This document shows, piece after piece, positions 8,272-15,515 of a stretch of 64,000 nt of DNA. Both the position numbers and the translations under genes were made by a program. The stretch spans positions 62,001-126,000 of the forward strand of contig JASNZV010000002.1 of assembly GCA_048499455.1 (NCBI GenBank), read 5' to 3'. Source of the stretch: CFX5 sp023384495 (GTDB lineage: Bacteria; Chloroflexota; Anaerolineae; Caldilineales; Caldilineaceae). The notes below the pieces were generated by a model. That model was not told the DNA's origin and made no database searches. It worked only from the letters and a program-made list of their open reading frames with translations. Position 1 is the first letter of the stretch, and every line of letters begins with the position of its first letter.

Positions 8272-9831
8272 TTACGAATTCGCTGGCGAAGAATGAGGAT
8301 GAGGCGCGGCCACCGTTTGGCGTTGTGGCGCCGCGCCCAGGCTGGCCAGAATGGCGCGGGCCACGCGCAGCCCGCCCAAGGCGACTGCCGCGGTCGATTG
8401 GCCGGGGAAGATGCTGTCGCCCACCATCCACAGATTGGGCGCCAGTTGGGGCCGCCATGTGCGAAAGAGGCTCGTCTGCGGAAAGCCGCCCACCCAACCC
8501 CATGCCCGCCGCGTAAAGCGCTGAAAGGTGACCGGCGTGCCCGGCATGACCAGATCGGCCGCGTCGCGCAGATGGGGCAGCGCGCGCTCGGCATGGCGCA
8601 GCAGGCGCGCCAGATCGTGCTGCTTTCGCTGTTCATAGCGCGCCGGGTCGGATTGGCGGAGCCGCCACCAGGGCTTGAGCGACGTATGCGTGCTGATGGT
8701 GAGCGCACGGCGACCGGCGGGGGCGCGGCCTTCGTCCCAAGCCGGGCTGAGCGAGAGGAACAGCGTGTTTCCCTCCCCCATCGGTTCGCGCACGATCACT
8801 TGATGGTGCAAGGGTGTGTCGGGCGGGACCGCCGCTGCGTCGACGCCCACATAGGCCATGAATGCGCCCCAGCCGTCGGTGGGTTGGGGCGGCAGCGTGC
8901 GCAGTGTGGGGGGCAGGTCGTCACCCAGCAACGGCGCGATGTTCCACGGCGGCAGATTGGCGATCACCAGGTCGGCTGGGTAGCGCTCGCCGCGGCGGGT
9001 GTGCACCGCCACCGGACGGCTCTGCTGTATCTCGATTCGGGTCACTTCCTGACGATAGCGCACCTGGCCGCCGTTGTTGCGGACCGCCTGGGCCAGCGTC
9101 TCGGCGATTGCGCCCATGCCCCCAGCCAGGTGGACAATGCCGCGACGCGGCAAGTCGAGCGCCGATGCGCCATAGAGCGCGTTGGCGCGCCCGCTGGTGG
9201 TCTGGGCGGCAATGAGCAACTGGCCATCCACAAAAAGACGCAGCGCGTCGGGCAGATCGCGCAGGTGGTGGGCAACCGGGCGCAGGGTGTCGGCAAACAG
9301 CCCCGGTTGCAGATGGTTGGGGAAGCGCTCGGCCAGCCACCCCAAACCGGCGCCCGCCAGTTGGAGCGTTTCGCAGCCAGAGTGTGGGGGCCAGGGCGGG
9401 GTTCGTAGCGCCAGCCGCCAGAGCGCGTCGGCGGTGCGCTCCTGCCAGCGCCAGAAGCGGTCGGCCTGGGGGCCAAAGGCGCGGCGGTGTTCGGCGTGAC
9501 GACGCTCATCCCCCCAGCGCGCCACGGTCTCGCCGCCGGGGAGGTGAACGAGCATGGCCAATTCGTCGGGGCGGGCGGGCCAGGCGTGAATGCCCGCGGC
9601 CTGGGCCACCCGATCCATCGGCCCGCCGGGATAGAAGCCGCCCGCCAGCGTGGCGCCGGCGTCAAAGCGATAGCCCTGGTGAAAAAAGGCGCCGGCACAG
9701 CCGCCCGGATAGACGTGCGCCTCGAGCACGGTGACATCCAGCCCGGCGGCGGCGAGCAGAGCGGCTGCGGTCAGCCCGCCCACGCCCGCGCCAATGACTA
9801 CAATCTGGTGGGGTTCTTTAGAAGGAGCCAT
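8272..9831 (-). CDS. CrtI/CrtISO-family FAD-dependent carotenoid oxidoreductase
   Basis: 519 residues. The N-terminal dinucleotide motif 'VVIGAGVGGLTAAALL' is followed by an Glu-ended strand ('VTVLEAHVYPGGCAGAF'). 'GGMGAIAETLAQAV' is typical of phytoene desaturase/carotene isomerase proteins. The C-terminal signature 'LWMVGDSIFPGQSTAAVAL' is the family's second FAD contact. It desaturates or isomerises carotenes such as phytoene or lycopene, most likely using the product of crtB at 13124. Start preceded by AGGAAGG. Whether it is the main desaturase or an isomerase/ketolase-type paralogue cannot be decided from sequence alone, so no symbol is given. Confidence 0.82.
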   Translation of the reverse strand: MAPSKEPHQIVVIGAGVGGLTAAALLAAAGLDVTVLEAHVYPGGCAGAFFHQGYRFDAGATLAGGFYPGGPMDRVAQAAGIHAWPARPDELAMLVHLPGGETVARWGDERRHAEHRRAFGPQADRFWRWQERTADALWRLALRTPPWPPHSGCETLQLAGAGLGWLAERFPNHLQPGLFADTLRPVAHHLRDLPDALRLFVDGQLLIAAQTTSGRANALYGASALDLPRRGIVHLAGGMGAIAETLAQAVRNNGGQVRYRQEVTRIEIQQSRPVAVHTRRGERYPADLVIANLPPWNIAPLLGDDLPPTLRTLPPQPTDGWGAFMAYVGVDAAAVPPDTPLHHQVIVREPMGEGNTLFLSLSPAWDEGRAPAGRRALTISTHTSLKPWWRLRQSDPARYEQRKQHDLARLLRHAERALPHLRDAADLVMPGTPVTFQRFTRRAWGWVGGFPQTSLFRTWRPQLAPNLWMVGDSIFPGQSTAAVALGGLRVARAILASLGAAPQRQTVAAPHPHSSPANS

Positions 9832-9881
9832 TATACCTTCCTCGGTGTTCTCCGCGCACCCTTTGCGTGCTCTGTGCTACG

Positions 9882-10355
9882 CTATTTCCTCTTGTTCGAC
9901 GATTCACGCGCGGCGTCGCCTTCGAGCAGGCGGCGTGTGCGCCAGCCGCGCCAGCCAAAGAGCAGCGGCATCCCTGCCCACATGTTGAGGCCGACCAGCC
10001 GCCAGAACCAGTGGTCGCTCAGCTCGGCCTCGATGTGATCGACGACGCGGGTCTGGTTTTCATCCAGCGCCACAAAGGTATGGCGATGCACCCAGCGTGC
10101 AAAGGGGCCGCGCAACTGGCGGTCGACAAAGCCGGTGGGCGTCACCTCTTCGATCTGCGCCAGCCAGCGGATCGGCAGCGGCCCCATCCAGAGGGTGAAG
10201 GCCATCTGGTCGCCGCTGGCCAGCACGGGCGGCGCATGATGGATGCGCACAATGATGGGGGGTGGCGTAATCGCGCCCATGCTGGCCGAGCGGCTGTGAA
10301 AAGCGGCTACGGCAGCCAGCGGGGCGCGGACGGTGAATTCGTGGTGATAGTGCAT
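9882..10355 (-). CDS. SRPBCC-family protein
   Basis: 157 residues; starts after AAGGAACCC. 'YHHEFTVRAPLAAVAAFHSR' is the usual opening strand-helix of START/SRPBCC ligand-binding proteins, and the C-terminal 'RVVDHIEAELSDHW...' strand and long helix fit the helix-grip fold. It is encoded 23 bases downstream of the TIGR01777-type epimerase on the same strand. In other bacteria these two are often neighbours or fused, which supports a shared function, possibly in pigment or lipid metabolism. Ligand unknown. Confidence 0.75.
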   Translation of the reverse strand: MHYHHEFTVRAPLAAVAAFHSRSASMGAITPPPIIVRIHHAPPVLASGDQMAFTLWMGPLPIRWLAQIEEVTPTGFVDRQLRGPFARWVHRHTFVALDENQTRVVDHIEAELSDHWFWRLVGLNMWAGMPLLFGWRGWRTRRLLEGDAARESSNKRK

Positions 10356-10378
10356 ATGGGTTCCTTACATGGCCGGCG

Positions 10379-11287
10379 TTATTTCAACAAAGCGCGCAAC
10401 GCCGCCTCCGCCGTGGGGTAGTTGAACGTAAAGCCCAGCGCTTGCAGCCGTTCGGGCGCGGCGCGCTGGCCGTCCAGCAACACGGTGGCCATTTCGCCGA
10501 AGATCGCCTGCATGGCAAAGCCTGGCGTGGGGAAAAAGGCGGGGCGCCCCATCACCTTGCCGATCACCTGGGCCAGTTCCTTGTTGGTCAGCGGTTCGGG
10601 CGCGGCCAAATTGAACGGGCCATCGGCCTCGCCGTGGTTGAGCAGAAAGAGAATGGCGCGCACCTCATCGTCGATATGGATCCACGGATACCACTGTTTG
10701 CCGCTGCCGATGGGGCCGCCGGCAAAGAGGCGGAAGGGCAGGAGCATCTTGGGAAACGCGCCGCCGTCGTTACTAAAGACGATGCCTGTGCGGAGGATGG
10801 GCCGGCGCACCCCCAGTTTGCTGGCCGCGGCGCTGGAGGCCTCCCACGCAAAGCAGACGCGCGCCAGATAGTCACTCCCCGGCGAACTTGCCTCGGTGAC
10901 GACCTCGTCCCCGCGCGGGCCATAGTAGCCCACGGCGGAGGCCTGGATCAGCACGCTGGGTTTGGCTGACGCCTGCTCGATGGCCTGCACCATGGCCTCA
11001 CCGGCCTGCACGCGGCTGTTGAGGATGCGCGCCTTGCGTTCCTCACTCCACCGGCCATCGGCGATCCCCTCGCCGGCCAGGTTGATCAGCGCGCCGGCGC
11101 CATCGGCCAGATGGCCCCACCCGGCGGCGGATGCACCGTCCCACTCTGTGAGGGTGACCCCAGTGGGCATATTCTTTGTGGTGACCGGGTTGCGCGAGAG
11201 CACAACGACTTCATGGCCTTCGCTGATGAGGACGGCGGCTAGAGGCCGGCCAATCAAGCCCGTGCCGCCCGCTATAATCACACGCAT
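10379..11287 (-). CDS. TIGR01777-family NAD-dependent epimerase-like protein
   Basis: 302 residues from the ATG at 11287 ('MRVIIAGGTGLIGRPLAAVL'), which has AAGGAAAA upstream; a longer in-frame start at 11353 does not. The GGTGLIG Rossmann motif, 'GADALINLAGE'-like block (here 'GAGALINLAGEGIADGRW'), 'SAVGYYG', 'WEASS' and the C-terminal 'LQALGFTFNYPTAEAALRAL' are diagnostic for the YfcH/TIGR01777 group of extended SDRs. Biochemical role unproven. Members are often found in light-responsive CarH/LitR gene sets, matching this context. Confidence 0.85.
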   Translation of the reverse strand: MRVIIAGGTGLIGRPLAAVLISEGHEVVVLSRNPVTTKNMPTGVTLTEWDGASAAGWGHLADGAGALINLAGEGIADGRWSEERKARILNSRVQAGEAMVQAIEQASAKPSVLIQASAVGYYGPRGDEVVTEASSPGSDYLARVCFAWEASSAAASKLGVRRPILRTGIVFSNDGGAFPKMLLPFRLFAGGPIGSGKQWYPWIHIDDEVRAILFLLNHGEADGPFNLAAPEPLTNKELAQVIGKVMGRPAFFPTPGFAMQAIFGEMATVLLDGQRAAPERLQALGFTFNYPTAEAALRALLK

Positions 11288-11373
11288 GGTGCGTTTTCCT
11301 TTCGCATATCGCTTGCGGTTCCAGCATCGCTTTAGCAAAGCAAGCCCGTTCACATATCAGCGCTGGGCTCTGC

Positions 11374-12780
11374 TTACTCTGAACGGTTGCGCCAGACCGC
11401 GCCCAAGTCCGGCGTTTGGGCAACGGTAGAGGGGGGAGAGCCGAACAGGTCGGCATAGCCCACCTCACGAAGCCAGTTGGTGATCAGGGCGCCGGCCTTG
11501 CCGCTATGCACCTCAATGGCGCGGATATACGCCCCCATATAGGCTTCCAACATCTGCTCGGAAAGCTCATAGTGAGTTTGGATCAATTCCTCAATCCACT
11601 CAAATTGAGGGCGCAAAAAATCGAGATTGCCAAGCATTAAGGCTGCCACCAGACTACGGCTCAGATTGTGATTTGCCTGTTCCAGGTGTTGGTGGTCCAT
11701 GCCGGTCGAGTCGAGGCTGCGCCAAACTTCCGCTTCGATCTGGGCGATCCGGGTAGTAAAATGACGTAATGCATCTTGGTACTCAACCGAGACTGGGGTC
11801 AATGCTGCCTGTGGGCGTGGCGCCGCCAAAATCTGTTCAACCGCTTGCGAAGCTGCATCGATGTGGTCACCAAGATAATAGCCAGGGATGCGCTGACGCA
11901 GCTCTGGTGATTGGGCAAAAATGCGCCCGCCAAAGGCCATGGGCGCCTGTTCGTTGAAGAGCAGGCGACCCATTTCGAGCAGTCGGGCTGCCGTGTAGAG
12001 TTGTTGCGCGACCAGCACAACCAGTTGGGGCCGCGCCGCCCGCGTCGTTGCAACCAGGTCGGTCAGCGGGATATCGCCGCCCAGAAAGATGACATCCCAG
12101 CCGCGCCGCCGGAGCAATAGCGCCAGCAACATGGGGGCGAAGGTGTGCGTCTCTTCGGGTGGGCAGCCAACCAGAATGCGATTGGGACGCGTGGGTGGCG
12201 GAGTTGCAGCCAACAGAGCCTCTAGCCGGCGAATTGCCAGGGCCGAAGCAAAATGTTCCTGCTGGACGGTGACCTTACCCTCAAACCAGCCTTCGCCGAT
12301 GAGCGCCAGCGCCCGCTGCAACAACTCGATGCAGACAACCTCCACCGAAAAGAGGGCAAACGCCTGCGAGACTATCCGTTCGGCGGTCTGTTCATCAAAA
12401 TGCAGGCAAGCTTTCAACCATGCATCACGCAGGTTTGTCAGGTTATCGGTGACAGGTATAGCCACTGGGGGCATCAGCGGGGATGGGCTTGCGCTCAACC
12501 CTGGCGCCAGCGCGACTGCTTCCGCCGGGTCGACATCGGCGGCCAGACGCTGCCACAGCACAACCGCGCGGCTAATGCTCATTCCCTCGGCCTGGCGCGC
12601 CACCAGCCACTTGAGCATATTGATGTCGTTGTGCGAGTAGAGCCGGTGCCCACTCTCGGTGCGTCGCGGTTCGGGCAGGCCGTAGCGACGCTCCCAGGCG
12701 CGGATCGTATCAGGTTTTAGGCCTGTTTCACGAACGACAGCCTTCAGATTGTACACAGGTGTATCCGGTGATGGATTCAT
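11374..12780 (-). CDS. carH: CarH-like MerR regulator with B12-binding photosensor domain
   Basis: 468 residues. MerR helix-turn-helix at residues 9-80 ('YNLKAVVRETGLKPDTIRAW', 'RRYGLPEPRRTESGHRLYS'). A helical B12-capping domain carries the CarH signature Trp-x9-Glu-His ('WFEGKVTVQQEH'), and a cobalamin Rossmann domain has 'EETHTFAPM' with the cobalt-ligating His. CarH proteins bind adenosylcobalamin and repress carotenoid genes in the dark; light breaks the Co-C bond and releases DNA. This one is divergent from crtB, the standard arrangement. Odd points: Ala replaces the Gly of the ExHxxG motif, and about 130 extra residues follow the B12 domain (typical CarH is near 300). Confidence 0.88.
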   Translation of the reverse strand: MNPSPDTPVYNLKAVVRETGLKPDTIRAWERRYGLPEPRRTESGHRLYSHNDINMLKWLVARQAEGMSISRAVVLWQRLAADVDPAEAVALAPGLSASPSPLMPPVAIPVTDNLTNLRDAWLKACLHFDEQTAERIVSQAFALFSVEVVCIELLQRALALIGEGWFEGKVTVQQEHFASALAIRRLEALLAATPPPTRPNRILVGCPPEETHTFAPMLLALLLRRRGWDVIFLGGDIPLTDLVATTRAARPQLVVLVAQQLYTAARLLEMGRLLFNEQAPMAFGGRIFAQSPELRQRIPGYYLGDHIDAASQAVEQILAAPRPQAALTPVSVEYQDALRHFTTRIAQIEAEVWRSLDSTGMDHQHLEQANHNLSRSLVAALMLGNLDFLRPQFEWIEELIQTHYELSEQMLEAYMGAYIRAIEVHSGKAGALITNWLREVGYADLFGSPPSTVAQTPDLGAVWRNRSE

Positions 12781-13011
12781 AATTCGCTTTCACACCAAGC
12801 AAGTCAAATCAAGTGGATCAGTTGAATCAGTCTCGTATTTGTTGATGTCGGCGGCAGCCAGCCCGTACAGACAAGGAATGGATGTCACAGCGCCCAACAG
12901 CGCACTCTTGCATACATGAGTCTATCATCCAGGCAGCAACTCGTCAATGCTTTGTGAAATCTTTTTCTAGATTTATTTGCTCAATAATTAGACAAATGTA
13001 TAGATTATACC

Positions 13012-13040
13012 TTGACAAAACCAGTATGCCATGCTAATTT
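13012..13040 (+). promoter_or_regulatory. crtB promoter, overlapping probable CarH operator
   Basis: TTGACA at 13012-13017 and TAATTT at 13035-13040, separated by 17 bases. The intergenic region (12781-13123) is clearly more AT-rich here than its surroundings. ACA-containing repeats (TTAGACAAA, CTTGACAAA, TGCAAACAC) lie at and around the -35, where CarH is known to bind in Thermus; assigning them as operator is inference. On the minus strand TATAAT (13004-13009) overlaps, suggesting face-to-face promoters for carH and crtB. Confidence 0.7.
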
Positions 13041-13123
13041 GCAAACACGTGTTAGCTAGACTACGGTTTCGATAGATTCAGGCAATTGCCAAGCACTCAG
13101 CCCCAAATCGGAGGCGCGCAACC

Positions 13124-14095
13124 ATGCAATTACAAACACACCCCTGGGAACATACGCTGCTTTCATTGGCGGTTGAAGCGCGACAGGCGGCCACACCCCA
13201 TCATCCGCTTCAGGTCGACGCCCATGTGTTGGACGAAGCGTATCGGCATTGTGAAACGATGACCGCCGAGCATTCCCGTTCATTTCACCTGGCCTCCGCG
13301 TTGCTCCCCGACGAGAAGCGGCGTGCAGTTCGGGCGCTCTACGCATTTTGCCGCACTGCCGATGACCTGGTGGATTGCCACACAGAACATCGGGCGCAGC
13401 GGTTGGAGCACTGGCGGCGGCAGATTCTGGGCGCCCACCCGCCGGAGAACGACCCAGTTGCGCTGGCGTGGACCGACGCCCGCCTGCGCCATCACGTGCC
13501 GATTCGTTACGCTGAACAATTAATCGACGGCGTCGCCCGTGACCTGACGACCTCGCGCTATGCCACATTTGATGCGTTGGCGGCCTACTGTTATGGTGTT
13601 GCATCGACCGTTGGTCTCATGAGCATGCATATCGTTGGCTTTGCCGGCGCCGAGGCGTTGCCCTATGCCATCAAGCTGGGTGTGGCGCTACAGATCACGA
13701 ACATTCTCCGCGACGTCGCCGAAGATTGGCGAGCGGGCCGCCTCTATTTACCCCAGGCAGATCTGGCCCACTTCGGGTTGAGCGAGACGGATATTGCCGA
13801 GCGTGTCGCTACCGGTCTGGTCGATGCGCGCTGGCGCGCCTTTATGCGCTTCCAAGTCGCGCGAAACAGGCGCCTCTATGATGAAGCGATGCCCGGCATC
13901 CGCCTGTTGGCCGATGATGGGCGGTTTGCGATTGCCGCCGCCGCCGAGCTCTATCGGGCGATCCTCGTCGATATTGAAGAGCATGATTACGATGTCTTTA
14001 CCCGGCGCGCCCATGTATCCACCTGGGGCAAAGTACGACGGCTCCCGCTTATTTGGTGGCGCAGCCGCAAGGGTTTCAACCACCTCACTCCTTGA
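13124..14095 (+). CDS. crtB: Phytoene synthase
   Basis: 323 residues; start preceded by GGAGG at spacing 10. The family motifs are all present: 'HSRSFHLASALLP', the first Asp-rich site 'FCRTADDLVD', 'YCYGVASTVGLMS', and the second Asp-rich site 'NILRDVAEDWRAGRLYLP'. It condenses two geranylgeranyl diphosphates to phytoene, the first step of C40 carotenoid synthesis. It is expected to be light-induced through CarH, encoded divergently. A squalene synthase-type relative is possible but the CarH context favours phytoene. A run of about 840 bases without a convincing gene follows. Confidence 0.9.
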   Translation: MQLQTHPWEHTLLSLAVEARQAATPHHPLQVDAHVLDEAYRHCETMTAEHSRSFHLASALLPDEKRRAVRALYAFCRTADDLVDCHTEHRAQRLEHWRRQILGAHPPENDPVALAWTDARLRHHVPIRYAEQLIDGVARDLTTSRYATFDALAAYCYGVASTVGLMSMHIVGFAGAEALPYAIKLGVALQITNILRDVAEDWRAGRLYLPQADLAHFGLSETDIAERVATGLVDARWRAFMRFQVARNRRLYDEAMPGIRLLADDGRFAIAAAAELYRAILVDIEEHDYDVFTRRAHVSTWGKVRRLPLIWWRSRKGFNHLTP

Positions 14096-14389
14096 CCTTA
14101 CAGTTGGTTCAGCCTGGCATAGCATCACTCTCCATGCTTGCGATTCGCTTTCAAGATCGATCAAACCCTCTTCACATCAGCGGCCACAAAACGTTCATAC
14201 GGTCATCGAACCAGACATTGCTCTGCGCGCTCAGTTATTCGTACCCTTTCCCTCGCCTCTTCTCTCGCCTTTTCTTTCACCTTTCTTCTCACCTTTTCCC
14301 TTGCGATGTCTCCAGGCGTCTTTTAGCAGATGCCTAGCCCCGCGAAGGATTCATCTAATAATCACGATTAACTTAATAGGGTCACTATC

Positions 14390-14542
14390 ATGATCGACAG
14401 ATACTTGCGGGCCAGCGTACGGCGAGGGCAAGGATCGATCATGGGTGAGCCGAATAATTGGGCACAAGCACGCGCTGCGGGGTTTCGGGCTGACTTTACA
14501 AATTTCTGTCGTCTATATCGCATGAGCGAAGGAATTACCTAA
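14390..14542 (+). CDS. Possible small protein, 50 residues
   Basis: ATG at 14390 to TAA at 14542. The product (MIDRYLRASVRRGQGSI..., later 'NNWAQARAAGFRADFTNF') is basic and amphipathic with no membrane segment. The upstream site is weak (TAGGGTC). Not recognised, and it may be chance in a long intergenic region. Confidence 0.25.
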   Translation: MIDRYLRASVRRGQGSIMGEPNNWAQARAAGFRADFTNFCRLYRMSEGIT

Positions 14543-14806
14543 TGGGGACGATAAACAATATAGGGGTTGTGCATTCGGGCCCGCAGGATGCCTTTAGGCG
14601 CAATCGGGCTTGGCGCAATGAGATGGCCCCCGGAAGGGGTGTGAGCGGGCCACAAACGCCCACTCGGCCCAGGGCGAGAGGGATGGCGCGTATCCTGTTA
14701 GGGCGTATACTGGGCATATCGAACGCATACCAGCCATGTCGTGAGAGGTCCAATGACAACGGTTCTGGTGAGGCAAAGGTGGAACATCAAGTTATGTCAG
14801 CAGCAT

Positions 14807-14835
14807 TTGCCCTGCCTGCTCAAATCTGCTATAAA
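14807..14835 (+). promoter_or_regulatory. Probable promoter of the ECF sigma gene
   Basis: TTGCCC at 14807-14812 and TATAAA at 14830-14835 with a 17-base spacer, about 100 bases upstream of the sigma factor start. Confidence 0.4.
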
Positions 14836-14936
14836 GTGGCTGTTGCCTCTGACCAGACCGAACACCAGACGGATCCGATGTCAGACCAAACAACGAATCA
14901 AGACCAGGATTCAGCACGATTTGGCCCAATTTGCGC

Positions 14937-15509
14937 ATGATTCGTCGGCCCAAACCAGCCCGCCCGCAAGGAAGCGACGCGGCTGTTCCCGAACAGAAAT
15001 CAGAAGAAGACGCCGACTTCCTCCGCCGGTTGCAGGAAGGAGACGAGGCCGCTTGGCGACAGTTCCTGGATGAATGGAACCCTCGTCTGTATAGTTATAT
15101 GAAATACAACGTGCGCGATGCTTCGGAGGCAGAGGACATAGCAGGAGAGACATTGTTGGCGGTGGTGCAGGCTATCCGTACATTTGACGGGAAAGTCACC
15201 CTGGCAACTTTCATCTACTCGATCGCATATCGAAAGGTAGCTGACTATTGGCGGCGGCTGCGTGTGACCCAAGAACTGACCGAATGGATCACAACCGGCG
15301 AACCTGACCATACGCGGCTAGAAGTCTTCGAAGCCCTGGCTGAATTGCCCGAGCAGTCGCAACAAGCGCTCTTGTTGCGCTACTATGTGGGCTTGAGCGT
15401 AGCAGAAATCGCTGAGGTTCTCGGTCGCTCGTATAAGGCGACCGAGTCGTTGCTCAGCCGGGTGCGTCGTCAATTTGAAGTTGCCTTTATGAATAGTGCA
15501 GAGGCTTAA
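14937..15509 (+). CDS. ECF-type RNA polymerase sigma factor
   Basis: About 190 residues. Region 2: 'FLRRLQEGDEAAWRQFLDEW', then 'DASEAEDIAGETLLAVVQAI' and 'TFIYSIAYRKVADYWRR'. Region 4 helix-turn-helix: 'LPEQSQQALLLRYYVGLSVA' then 'EIAEVLGRSYKATESLLSRV'. The ATG at 14937 is used; TTG at 14931 is an alternative, and no good ribosome site is seen for either. Six bases separate its stop from the ATG of the membrane-anchored protein at 15516, implying translational coupling. It is expected to direct RNA polymerase to a small regulon under control of that protein. Confidence 0.88.
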   Translation: MIRRPKPARPQGSDAAVPEQKSEEDADFLRRLQEGDEAAWRQFLDEWNPRLYSYMKYNVRDASEAEDIAGETLLAVVQAIRTFDGKVTLATFIYSIAYRKVADYWRRLRVTQELTEWITTGEPDHTRLEVFEALAELPEQSQQALLLRYYVGLSVAEIAEVLGRSYKATESLLSRVRRQFEVAFMNSAEA

Positions 15510-15515
15510 TGCAGC

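Larger units (their letters stand above)
14096..14936. other. Long intergenic region with polypyrimidine tract
   Basis: About 840 bases without a convincing conserved gene. Contents: a nearly uninterrupted pyrimidine tract on the + strand at about 14238-14305; a 50-codon open frame at 14390-14542; an overlapping 132-codon frame (14542-14940) whose Gln/Thr/Asp-rich, low-complexity product does not look like a protein; and a plausible promoter at 14807-14835 for the sigma factor. Confidence 0.6.

Noticed and set aside
14542..14940. 132-codon frame starting at TAATG after the small frame
   Set aside because: Low-complexity Gln/Thr/Asp/Arg product, no ribosome site, overlaps the sigma gene promoter.
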